Below are positions 1 to 6,725 of a DNA stretch of 7,304 nt, piece after piece. Source of the stretch: CAYVLI01 sp964452105 [NCBI: uncultured Nitrospinota bacterium] (lineage in GTDB: Bacteria; JAUXIQ01). The position numbers and the translations under genes were made by a program. The notes under the pieces were generated by a model. That model was not told the DNA's origin. It saw only the letters and a program-made list of their open reading frames with translations, and did not search any database. Every line of letters begins with the position of its first letter. Position 1 is the first letter of the stretch. Where the stretch lies: NCBI GenBank assembly GCA_964452105.1, contig CAYVLI010000120.1, positions 1 to 7,304 of the forward strand, in the 5' to 3' direction.

Positions 1-1104
1 ACCAGGGGCATACCCGCCAATTACGGCGGTTTCGAGACCTTCGCGGAAGAGCTCTCCACCAGGATGGTAGAGAGGGGGCACCGGGTGACCGTGTACGGCC
101 GCTCCAACAACATAAAATATAAGGAAAGGTACTATAAAGGGGTGCAACTGGTGATACTCCCCACCATCCCCCATAAATATCTGGATACCGTCGTGCATAC
201 CCTTATCTGCACGATTCATATGCTTTTCAAAAAGCATGATTTGGTCCTGCTGTGTAACGGCGCCAACAGCCCCCACTCGATAGTCCCCAGGTTATTCGGG
301 AAAAAGGTGGTGCTGAACGTGGACGGCCTGGATCGGAAGAGGAAGAAATGGAACAGCCTCGGAAAACTGTACTATCTGGTCTCGGAGTATCTCTCCACTT
401 TTCTGCCCAATGAAATCGTTACCGACGCCAGGAGCGTGGAGAATTACTACCGCTACCGTTTCGACAAGGAGTCGGTTCTGATAAGGTACGGTGTGAACGT
501 TCAGCCCTGCCATGAGCCGGGTTTCCTGGAACGGTACGGCCTGGAAAATGGGAGATATTTCCTCTACGTGAGCAGGCTCGAGCCCGAGAATAACGCTCAC
601 CTGGTAATAGATGCCTTTGAAAAAGTGCAAACAGATATTAAGCTGGCCATAGTGGGCGATGCCCCATATAGCAAGAAATATATCAAGAAACTTAAAGATA
701 CATACGATGAACGCATAGTCTTTACCGGAGGGGTTTACGGGAAGGGCTATAAGCTTCTGCAGAGCGGCGCCTTTGCCTACGTGCACGCCACCGAAGTCGG
801 AGGGACGCACCCCGCCCTGGTGGAAGGGATGGGCTTCGGCAACTGCGTGATATTCAATGATGTGGCCGAAAACATGGAAGTGGTGGGTGATGCCGGGATA
901 GGCTTCAGCGCCGATGGCCCGGATGACCTCAGGTCAAAAATGCAGTTCCTGGTCGATAACCCCGAGACGGCTGCAGACTACGGGGAAAAGGCCAGAAAGA
1001 GGGCCTTGAGCCATTTCAGCTGGGATAAGATAGTGGACCAGTACCTGGAACTTTTTAAAAACGTCCTGAATAACGGCGCCTCACGGGGAAGCGGCCGATG
1101 CTGA
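1..1104 (+). CDS. Glycosyltransferase, DUF1972/GT4 type (5' partial)
   Basis: Probable cytoplasmic GT-B glycosyltransferase that adds a sugar (often rhamnose-like in this family) from a nucleotide sugar to a lipid-linked repeat unit. The frame is open from base 1 and the first visible residues, RGIPANYGGFETFAEEL, are the hallmark N-terminus of the DUF1972 group, normally preceded by a short strand such as MKIAIVGT. Only about eight codons should therefore be missing, and the ATG at 64 is internal. The middle has the inter-domain region followed by FLYVSRLEPENN (about 556-591), typical of GT4 donor domains. The acidic nucleotide-sugar site is EVGGTHPALVEGMG (793-834), with Glu codons at 793 and 823, followed by a GDAGIGF segment. 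About 367 residues are visible, close to full family length. It overlaps the next gene by 7 bases, which suggests translational coupling. The family is clear; donor and acceptor sugars cannot be read from the sequence. Confidence 0.93.
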   Translation, partial: TRGIPANYGGFETFAEELSTRMVERGHRVTVYGRSNNIKYKERYYKGVQLVILPTIPHKYLDTVVHTLICTIHMLFKKHDLVLLCNGANSPHSIVPRLFGKKVVLNVDGLDRKRKKWNSLGKLYYLVSEYLSTFLPNEIVTDARSVENYYRYRFDKESVLIRYGVNVQPCHEPGFLERYGLENGRYFLYVSRLEPENNAHLVIDAFEKVQTDIKLAIVGDAPYSKKYIKKLKDTYDERIVFTGGVYGKGYKLLQSGAFAYVHATEVGGTHPALVEGMGFGNCVIFNDVAENMEVVGDAGIGFSADGPDDLRSKMQFLVDNPETAADYGEKARKRALSHFSWDKIVDQYLELFKNVLNNGASRGSGRC

Positions 1105-1829
1105 CCATCAAAAGCAGTCGCATAGAAGCGCGCGAGCGCATGGTCCCCGAGCGGGACTTCAATTACCTGGTGGGAGAGCATCTGATAAGGTATCGCTTTG
1201 CAGAAAAGATTGCCCGGGGGATGGTATTGGATCTCGGATGCGGTTCTGGTTACGGGACGCAGATAATGGCTTCGCAATCGCAGTGGTCCGTGGGAGCAGA
1301 TATATCGTTTCAGTCGGTAAGCTACGCCTCAAAGAAATACGGCGCACGCAATGCCGCCTACATAGTGATGGACGCAAGCCGCTCCTCTTTGAGGCCTAAG
1401 ACCTTTGACGTGATATGCGCTTTCGAGGTAATCGAACATATAAGGGACCATCGGAAGCTCCTTCAGGAAGCGGAAGCGCTTTTGAGAGACGACGGCGTCT
1501 TTATTATTTCAACTCCCAACAAAGAGAAAGAACATTCAGATAACCCCTATCACGCTGTGGAATTCGATTGCGAAGAGTTCAAATCCCTGTTAGAAGAGTT
1601 CTTCGGCGACGTACGGCTTTACGGGGAGGTGAGGAAGATGAGTCTCATTCACAACGCCTTGAGAAAAGCCGATGTTTTTAATTTAAGGAAACTGCTCGGC
1701 GATAAGATAAGGAATTCAGTTGTGCAGGCGCTGAAGACGACTCCCTTTGACCGGGTAACCGAAGAAGATTTCATTATCACTCACGACTACGCAAGAGGGC
1801 ACGATATCATAGGCGTTTGCAGGAAATAA
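1098..1829 (+). CDS. Class I SAM-dependent methyltransferase
   Basis: Predicted soluble Rossmann-fold methyltransferase of 243 residues, probably methylating a sugar or the end of the glycan. Motif I is VLDLGCGSGYG (residues 43-53), binding SAM; the acidic residue after strand 2 is Asp69 (GADIS); Asp92 (MDAS) is the likely adenine-contacting position; FDVICAFEVIEHI (103-115) is the post-motif typical of Methyltransf_11/23 proteins. NPYHAVEFDCEEF (149-161) is a segment I associate with methyltransferases of LPS and O-antigen clusters. The ATG at 1098 is preceded by GGGGAAG (1085-1091) with 6 bases spacing, inside the end of the glycosyltransferase gene. A second ATG at 1140 (Met15) is possible but has poorer support, and residues before it (SRIEARER) look coding. 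The overlap with the glycosyltransferase suggests the two enzymes act on the same glycan. The exact acceptor is unknown. Confidence 0.92.
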   Translation: MLTIKSSRIEARERMVPERDFNYLVGEHLIRYRFAEKIARGMVLDLGCGSGYGTQIMASQSQWSVGADISFQSVSYASKKYGARNAAYIVMDASRSSLRPKTFDVICAFEVIEHIRDHRKLLQEAEALLRDDGVFIISTPNKEKEHSDNPYHAVEFDCEEFKSLLEEFFGDVRLYGEVRKMSLIHNALRKADVFNLRKLLGDKIRNSVVQALKTTPFDRVTEEDFIITHDYARGHDIIGVCRK

Positions 1830-1845
1830 GGAACAAGATATGAGC

Positions 1846-1851
1846 AGGGAG
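1846..1851 (+). promoter_or_regulatory. Ribosome binding site deciding a TTG start
   Basis: AGGGAG stands 7 bases before the TTG at 1859 but only 1 base before the in-frame TTG at 1853. An in-frame TGA at 1841-1843 closes the frame upstream, so no ATG start is available for the export lipoprotein. The nearby ATG at 1840 is in another frame. The spacing favours TTG 1859 as the start. Confidence 0.55.
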
Positions 1852-1858
1852 ATTGGAA

Positions 1859-2650
1859 TTGAAAGTTTGGGTGGAGAGTTGTCTGTCATTGTTGCTTATT
1901 TATGTCTTACTGCTTCCCGGTTGCGCGAGGAAGAGCGACCTGCAAAACAGCTCGAGGATTTCGCAACTGGGTATATTACTTCAGGAAACAGGTGGTGTAG
2001 AAAGTAGAAGGAAGAAAGAGCGTCAATATTTTAATGAAAAAGAGTACGTCTTACAGGATGGCGATGCAGTTTTCATAAGCGTTCACAAGCATCCTGAGTT
2101 CAGTGATACTCTGGCGGTAAGGCCGGACGGAAGAATATCCCTACCCGCGGTTGGAGAGACGCAGGCGGCAGGGCTTACGCTGAAGGAATTGAGCGCTAAT
2201 GTAGCCAAGATGCTTTCCACAAGGCTAAAAGAGCCCGAAGTCGTCGCAATTTTGCGGGAAGAGAAACCGAAACTCGTTTACGTTCTGGGAGAGGTGAAAA
2301 GCGAAAGCGCTGTTCCGCTTGACAGGTCGGCTACGGCCCTGCAGGCCATAATAAACGCCGGAGGTTTTACAACAAGGTCCGACAGGAAAAAGGTTCGCCT
2401 TCTCAGAGATTTTAATAACGGCAGGTTTAAAATATTGACGCTGGATATGACCAAACCCGGGGTGCTGCCACATCTAAAAGGACAAAATATAAAGCTCAGA
2501 CCCAACGATATAATCGTGGTGAATAAAAGCTCCATCGGCAAGTTCAATCAATGGATGGATCAATACGTGGCCAAGCCTTTAGGAGGGGTTACTTCGATTA
2601 CCAGCACCATTTTGCAATTGATAATTCTGAACCAGGTTACGAGAGATTAA
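1859..2650 (+). CDS. Polysaccharide export (OPX/Wza-type) outer-membrane lipoprotein
   Basis: Outer-membrane exit component for the polysaccharide. Numbered from TTG 1859 (263 residues): a hydrophobic signal segment (about 8-20) ends in a lipobox LPGC with the lipidated Cys at 22. A Poly_export domain follows (about 63-133), beginning YVLQDGDAVFISV and including VRPDGRISLPAVG. An SLBB domain comes next (about 138-222), with YVLGEVKSESAVPL, ALQAIINAGGF and the closing LRPNDIIVV. A C-terminal stretch (about 229-260, FNQWMDQYVAKPLGG then a hydrophobic run) resembles the amphipathic helix by which Wza spans the outer membrane. It is shorter than E. coli Wza (about 379 residues) and shows one clear SLBB domain rather than several, as in many short OPX proteins. 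The start must be a non-ATG codon: TTG 1853, TTG 1859 or GTG 1871; 1859 fits the Shine-Dalgarno spacing best. It lies about 29 bases after the methyltransferase. Function is confident; the start is not. Confidence 0.93.
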   Translation: MKVWVESCLSLLLIYVLLLPGCARKSDLQNSSRISQLGILLQETGGVESRRKKERQYFNEKEYVLQDGDAVFISVHKHPEFSDTLAVRPDGRISLPAVGETQAAGLTLKELSANVAKMLSTRLKEPEVVAILREEKPKLVYVLGEVKSESAVPLDRSATALQAIINAGGFTTRSDRKKVRLLRDFNNGRFKILTLDMTKPGVLPHLKGQNIKLRPNDIIVVNKSSIGKFNQWMDQYVAKPLGGVTSITSTILQLIILNQVTRD

Positions 2651-2651
2651 G

Positions 2652-2670
2652 TGCGGCATGAGCAGCCGCA
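2652..2670 (+). repeat. Small inverted repeat after the OPX gene
   Basis: TGCGGC (2652-2657) and GCCGCA (2665-2670) are perfect complements around a 7-base loop, starting two bases after the stop codon of the export lipoprotein. No T-run follows, so it is not a standard rho-independent terminator. It lies in a 126-base gap (2651-2776), the longest in the window, and could tune messenger stability or relative expression of the two flanking genes. It could also be chance. Confidence 0.35.
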
Positions 2671-2776
2671 GGATAGGTGAAGTACGGAATCCCTTGAGGT
2701 CATTAACCAGTTACATCAAGAGCAGTCATGAACAATCAGACAGAGATATCGAATTAGCAGCGAGGGGAATTAATAA

Positions 2777-4471
2777 ATGCCCGAGAACATCGAGGAAGCA
2801 AAAAGCGGCGAATTTTTCTACAAGGCCAAGAAGATAATCAATCGCAGGAAGCACGTGATACCCATCAGCATAGCAGTGGTAGTGGGTATAATGATGGCCT
2901 ACATCCGTATGTTCCCACCCATATACACGGCGGAAGTCAAAGTCCTGGTAGAGGATGCTGCTCAGAATGAAAACCCTGTAGAGAAGTTTTACTCACAATT
3001 ACAGATTTTCCGTAAGAACGAGACTGCGGCGACCGAGGCGGAGCTCATCCTCAGCAACCAGGTCGCTGCGGAGGTAATTGATAAGCTGGACCTGAAATAT
3101 AATGAGGTCTATCATTCCTTCTTCAAAAGCGCCATAGACATCTGGAAACGTTCCTGGGTGCGCAAACAGTATAAAAAAGTCAAGCATCTCTTCGTAGAGG
3201 AGAAACCGCTTCCCATGGGATTGACCGAAGCTGATGTGGAGCGTGTCCAGACAATACAAGGTTTTAAAAGCGGGGTGAAGTTCGAACCTTTACGAAACTC
3301 CAACGTGTCCAAGATAGTGGTTAAAGGCCCTTCACCGAAAGTTGCCAAAATTGCCAATACCCTCATAGCGGTCTATATGAAGCAGCGTTTGGAGAGGCAT
3401 GACCGCGCAGCAAATTCCGCTCGGGACCAGATAAGCAAAAGATTGCAGGAGACGGGGAAAAATCTGGAGAAGGCAGAGCTGGCTCTAAAGGAGTACGTCG
3501 CCAAAGAAGGGGTGATGTTCGACTTCGAAAAGGAGAAAGCTTACATAGGAGCGCTTACGGAAAAAGAGATGGCCCTCGAAAAAATCAGTAGAAGCAAAAA
3601 AGGGATAGAGAAGAAATTGGAGAAAGTCTATACAGAGCTGGCCAAGATTGAACCGAACATGCCTGCCGGCAGCACCAAAACCAAGAATCCGATGGTGGAA
3701 AAATTGAAGACGGAACTGTTCAAACGGGAGACTTCTCTCCTGAGGCTCAGAGAGGAATACACAGAAGATTCAAAAGAAGTGCAGGAAGAAAAGCAAGCCA
3801 TCGAAGATGTAAGGAACAGGATAAGGAAAAGTAATGAAGACCAGGTGAGGAGCTGGATGAACAGCCCCAACCCCACTTATCAAAAACTCAAGGAAAACAG
3901 TATCATGATGAGGACGGATCTGGCCAGTATAGCCGTCCAAAAAAAAGCCTTGGAAGAGTACATTAAGCAGCTCAAACAGAGCATGAGCGACCTTCCGGAA
4001 AAACAGTACCAGATTAACAAGCTGGCCAGAAATATCCAAGTATTCAAGAAAGAGTATATCTTCCTTGTGGGGAAGAAAAATGAAGCAGAAGTATCCGCAG
4101 AGATGGAATCCCAGAAGACGGCCAGCGTACAGGTGATTGACCTGGCGCATCCTCCCGTAAAACCAAAACGGCCCAAGAGCAAGCTCTACCTGCTCATAGC
4201 TCTTCTGGGAGGCATCTTTATGGGCATAGGAAACGCTTTCCTCTTCGATTACATGGATACCACCGTGAGATTCGAAGAGGATGAAGAGAATGTCATGAAC
4301 CTGCCCATATTCGCAGTTATTCCACTCCTTAAGGGATCTGAATTGTTCTACCTAAACGGCGGCGGCAAGAAGCTGAGCAAGAGATTGCCTCCTCTGATGT
4401 GGGGCCTTCAAAACCACGAGCTTGGGTCGGGGACAGCCAGGCCTGATGAAAGCCTGAGAGAAAAGCTATAA
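2777..4471 (+). CDS. Chain-length determinant / polysaccharide co-polymerase (Wzz-type PCP)
   Basis: Inner-membrane protein of 564 residues that should oligomerise, set polymer length and bridge to the export lipoprotein. Visible parts: a short cytoplasmic N-terminus, TM1 (about 27-46), then PPIYTAEVKVLVED (47-60), the classic start of the Wzz domain. A long periplasmic region follows, rich in Lys/Glu heptad-like helices (about 210-350, probable coiled coil), then a GNVR-like block (about 405-456) with LPEKQYQINKLARN and ending VQVIDLA. Next come the proline-rich PPVKPKRPKSK and TM2 (about 470-490). Unlike small Wzz proteins it has a 74-residue cytoplasmic tail starting DYMDTTVRFEEDEE and containing NLPIFAVIPLLKG, the linker that in Wzc leads into the kinase domain; here the kinase-like domain is the next gene. 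Start ATG 2777 has GAGGGG (2762-2767) with 9 bases spacing. Family assignment is firm; which polymer it regulates is unknown. Confidence 0.94.
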   Translation: MPENIEEAKSGEFFYKAKKIINRRKHVIPISIAVVVGIMMAYIRMFPPIYTAEVKVLVEDAAQNENPVEKFYSQLQIFRKNETAATEAELILSNQVAAEVIDKLDLKYNEVYHSFFKSAIDIWKRSWVRKQYKKVKHLFVEEKPLPMGLTEADVERVQTIQGFKSGVKFEPLRNSNVSKIVVKGPSPKVAKIANTLIAVYMKQRLERHDRAANSARDQISKRLQETGKNLEKAELALKEYVAKEGVMFDFEKEKAYIGALTEKEMALEKISRSKKGIEKKLEKVYTELAKIEPNMPAGSTKTKNPMVEKLKTELFKRETSLLRLREEYTEDSKEVQEEKQAIEDVRNRIRKSNEDQVRSWMNSPNPTYQKLKENSIMMRTDLASIAVQKKALEEYIKQLKQSMSDLPEKQYQINKLARNIQVFKKEYIFLVGKKNEAEVSAEMESQKTASVQVIDLAHPPVKPKRPKSKLYLLIALLGGIFMGIGNAFLFDYMDTTVRFEEDEENVMNLPIFAVIPLLKGSELFYLNGGGKKLSKRLPPLMWGLQNHELGSGTARPDESLREKL

Positions 4472-4489
4472 CCGGGGAGCATTATAGAC

Positions 4490-5128
4490 ATGAGCGCTAA
4501 CGGCAAGAAAAAACCGACCGTCAAAGACCTTTTTATGGAGGGTTATCGTCAGCTTCACTTTCACCTTCGATATGCCACTCCGGAGAAACCAATGAAGAGC
4601 CTTATGTTAACCGGCGCTACGCCGGAAGTAGGTACGACCACCATAGCTGTGAACCTGGCCCATTTTCTGTTCTGGGCTCAGGAGATGAGGATTCTTCTGG
4701 TGGATTGCTGTTTTGAGGACTCCAAGTTCAACTATATCTTCAATATAGACCTCGCTCCCGGGTTCAGCGATATACTCCTCCAGGAATCCGATTTCGAGAT
4801 GGGCAGCTACAAGATTCTCGAGAATGGGAAAGCCAACCTGACGGTTATCCCAAGAGGAACAGTGCCCCTCAGCCCGTCATACGTGCTCAGCCAGGAAAGA
4901 GTCATGAAGTTCCTTAAAGAGGTTAAAGATAAATACGATTTCATAATATTCGATACTCCTGCAGTTATCGGAAACTCGTGGATCTTATCCCTGCCACTAT
5001 TGGTGGATTGTGTGCTGATGGTCGTAAAGTCTGGATTGACCACCAAAAGATCAACTCGTAAAACCAAGGCGCTGCTGTCCAAGGCACAATCCAAGATGAT
5101 AGGGGTAGTGCTTAACAATGTGGAATAG
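4490..5128 (+). CDS. CpsD/Wzc-like P-loop protein with degenerate ATP-binding motifs (probable pseudokinase)
   Basis: Cytoplasmic partner expected to dock on the tail of the co-polymerase. The 212 residues follow the bacterial tyrosine kinase (BY-kinase) plan: EGYRQLHFHLRYA (17-29) matches the usual EAYRxLRTN segment, GATPEVGTTTIAVNLA (42-57) is the P-loop, ILLVDCCFED (68-77) is Walker A', VIPRGTVPLSP (119-129) matches the LPAGxxPPNP turn, and YDFIIFDTPAV (149-159) is Walker A-associated Walker B. Two key residues are missing: the P-loop Lys is Thr49, and the second Asp of Walker A' (DxD) is Cys74. The C-terminus ends at GVVLNNVE with no Tyr cluster. BY-kinase relatives lacking the P-loop Lys are known to me in polysaccharide clusters, so this is probably a structural or regulatory ATPase-like subunit rather than an autokinase. 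ATG 4490 has GGGGAG (4474-4479), 10 bases upstream, and lies 18 bases after the co-polymerase. The fold call is strong; loss of activity is inferred. Confidence 0.88.
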   Translation: MSANGKKKPTVKDLFMEGYRQLHFHLRYATPEKPMKSLMLTGATPEVGTTTIAVNLAHFLFWAQEMRILLVDCCFEDSKFNYIFNIDLAPGFSDILLQESDFEMGSYKILENGKANLTVIPRGTVPLSPSYVLSQERVMKFLKEVKDKYDFIIFDTPAVIGNSWILSLPLLVDCVLMVVKSGLTTKRSTRKTKALLSKAQSKMIGVVLNNVE

Positions 5129-5135
5129 ATGTTTC

Positions 5136-5159
5136 CGAGCATACCTCAGGATATGCTTG
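5136..5159 (+). repeat. Small hairpin after the CpsD-like gene
   Basis: AGCATA (5138-5143) and TATGCT (5152-5157) pair perfectly around an 8-base loop, and the stem extends by a G-U and a C-G pair to about 8 bp. It begins 7 bases after the TAG stop of the CpsD-like gene. No T-run follows, so a terminator is unlikely. The 67-base gap (5129-5195) otherwise holds only an 11-codon in-frame extension and no clear Shine-Dalgarno for the next gene. Confidence 0.35.
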
Positions 5160-5195
5160 ATTAAACCATCACGAAGTTTACAGTGACTCTTAAAC

Positions 5196-6725
5196 ATGAT
5201 CCCAGAATATTCCCTTAATAAAAAACGGGTGCTCTTCAACGAAGTGCTGGTGACGTCATTTACTACTGCCATTGTCGCCGTGGTAATAATTATGGCCATC
5301 GCTATGCCCGGGAAAGTCGTTTTCATGCTGATGGGAGCCTCCATAGCGATCCTCGTTGCCACGCTGAGCGGTGATATCAGGCTTTTCACCTTAGTGGCTA
5401 TGGCTTTTGTCGTTCCGCTGTCTTTTGCCAAGCAATTTTACCCTCTCCCCCATATGGGCGGCGCTTACTCGGTGAACATAAGCCTGGCCGAAGCAGGGTT
5501 GATAACCCTCTATGTGTTATGGGGGTTAAAAACCTATCAAAAGACTCCGACGAAAATTATAACCCCTCTGAATGTGGTCCTTTTCGCAATTATTCCCGTC
5601 AGCCTCCTGTCCCTCCTCAATACCATCTACTTCACCCTGGCGGGTTATGAACTCATCAGGATGAGCATGACGTTCCTGCTCTTCTTCTACGTGTCCAACA
5701 ACGTGAGGAACATTCGAGAGGTGGTCCTCATCATGTTTGCGCTAATGCTCATTACTTTTATGCAGTCTGGTTACGGTATTCTGCAGTACGCAATAGGGTT
5801 GAAGATACCTTTTCTGGCCCAATTCGGAGAGACGGCGACAGTGAAAGAAAACCTGGGCGAGTTCCTCTCCATAGCCCGGGTTGGCGGGACCATGGGTCAC
5901 CCCAATGTGCTGGCCGCATTTTTGGTACTCATGCTGCCGCTTGCGCTGGCTTTAATCCTGTCTGAGCTGAAGTTCCTGTACAAAGCCTTTTTGGCATTTG
6001 TGCTCCTTGCAGGAACGGTGACCTTGATTTTGACTCTTTCCAGGGGAGGCTGGATGAGCTTCGCCATAGGCGCTTTAGTAATTGTATTTTTGGCTTCCCG
6101 AAGCAAGGTTCTTCATTACGGAAGCAACACTTTCGTCTTGACAACCATGATAGCCGTGTTTGTTCTCATAGGAATAGCCTTTTCAGGAGACATTTACCTC
6201 AAGATAACGGCGAGTCAGGAGTCCTCCCTGGTTTCCAGGTGGGAACTTATGAAATCGGCCGTTGCAATGATTAAGGACCATCCACTTGTAGGGGTGGGTG
6301 TAAACTCATTCTCGTTCATATTCCCGGATTACGACCTCTCGGGCATACCCTGGGGCCCCTGGAACCCTCCGGTACACAACATATATCTCCTTATATGGTC
6401 AGAGACGGGCACCATAGGTCTCGCATCATTCATTATCATAATAATATTCCTGTACCGGGTCGGCTTCAGGATTCTCAAAAACTCCCAGGATATCACAACC
6501 TTGTGTGTCACCATGGGCTTAATAGGATCCTTGACGGGAGCATTCATCCATTTCTCGGTGGACTGGAACTTCAGGACAGACCCCCTTCAGCGGACCTTCT
6601 ACCTGCTTGCGGGCCTGCTCGCTGCCATAGACCGTCTGGTGCAGGAAAAGACGGACGAGAAGAAGGCCGCTGCGCAGGAAATACAACCCGGCATAAAAGA
6701 AGAGATGGCCAGTTGTCACAAATAG
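5196..6725 (+). CDS. O-antigen ligase/polymerase family membrane protein (Wzy_C)
   Basis: Polytopic inner-membrane glycan polymerase or ligase of 509 residues, acting on undecaprenyl-linked sugars at the periplasmic face. I count about 12-14 hydrophobic segments (for example 17-37, 125-147, 176-200, 236-256, 261-280, 312-331, 404-422, 434-455, 465-479). The Wzy_C signature is intact: GTMGHPNVLAAF (231-242), LTLSRGGWMSFAIG (279-292), SRWELMKSA (347-355), DHPLVGVGVNSFSF (361-374) and the periplasmic loop residues VHNIYLLIWSETGTIGL (393-409). The Arg and His in these loops are those generally needed by WaaL/Wzy enzymes. A charged tail (480-509) is cytoplasmic. ATG 5196 is the first possible ATG after an in-frame TGA at 5184-5186, but no good Shine-Dalgarno precedes it, so translation may be weak or start slightly downstream. 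Next to co-polymerase and OPX genes, polymerase is more likely than LPS ligase, but sequence alone cannot separate them. Confidence 0.9.
   Translation: MIPEYSLNKKRVLFNEVLVTSFTTAIVAVVIIMAIAMPGKVVFMLMGASIAILVATLSGDIRLFTLVAMAFVVPLSFAKQFYPLPHMGGAYSVNISLAEAGLITLYVLWGLKTYQKTPTKIITPLNVVLFAIIPVSLLSLLNTIYFTLAGYELIRMSMTFLLFFYVSNNVRNIREVVLIMFALMLITFMQSGYGILQYAIGLKIPFLAQFGETATVKENLGEFLSIARVGGTMGHPNVLAAFLVLMLPLALALILSELKFLYKAFLAFVLLAGTVTLILTLSRGGWMSFAIGALVIVFLASRSKVLHYGSNTFVLTTMIAVFVLIGIAFSGDIYLKITASQESSLVSRWELMKSAVAMIKDHPLVGVGVNSFSFIFPDYDLSGIPWGPWNPPVHNIYLLIWSETGTIGLASFIIIIIFLYRVGFRILKNSQDITTLCVTMGLIGSLTGAFIHFSVDWNFRTDPLQRTFYLLAGLLAAIDRLVQEKTDEKKAAAQEIQPGIKEEMASCHK

Noticed and set aside
292-810. 172-codon open frame on the - strand inside the glycosyltransferase
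   Set aside because: It is antisense to a conserved glycosyltransferase, its translation shows no recognisable domain, and the + strand carries clear family motifs throughout.
2652-2670. Rho-independent terminator after the export lipoprotein
   Set aside because: The stem is only 6 bp and is followed by GGATAGG rather than a T-run.
2658-2837. 59-codon + strand frame starting at ATG 2658
   Set aside because: Weak ribosome site, start codon inside a hairpin loop, biased Arg/Lys/Ser composition, and its second part overlaps the clearly coding co-polymerase N-terminus in another frame. Kept only as part of a finding about the gap.
4490-5128. Reading the CpsD-like protein as a ParA/MinD partitioning ATPase
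   Set aside because: The N-terminal EGYRQLHFH segment, the PRGTVPLSP turn and the position next to a Wzz-type co-polymerase match the BY-kinase family; no partner ParB or MinC-like gene is present.
5136-5195. Possible terminator plus new promoter between the CpsD-like and Wzy_C genes
   Set aside because: The hairpin has no following T-run, and no convincing -35/-10 pair with normal spacing is visible before 5196; operon continuity is the simpler reading.
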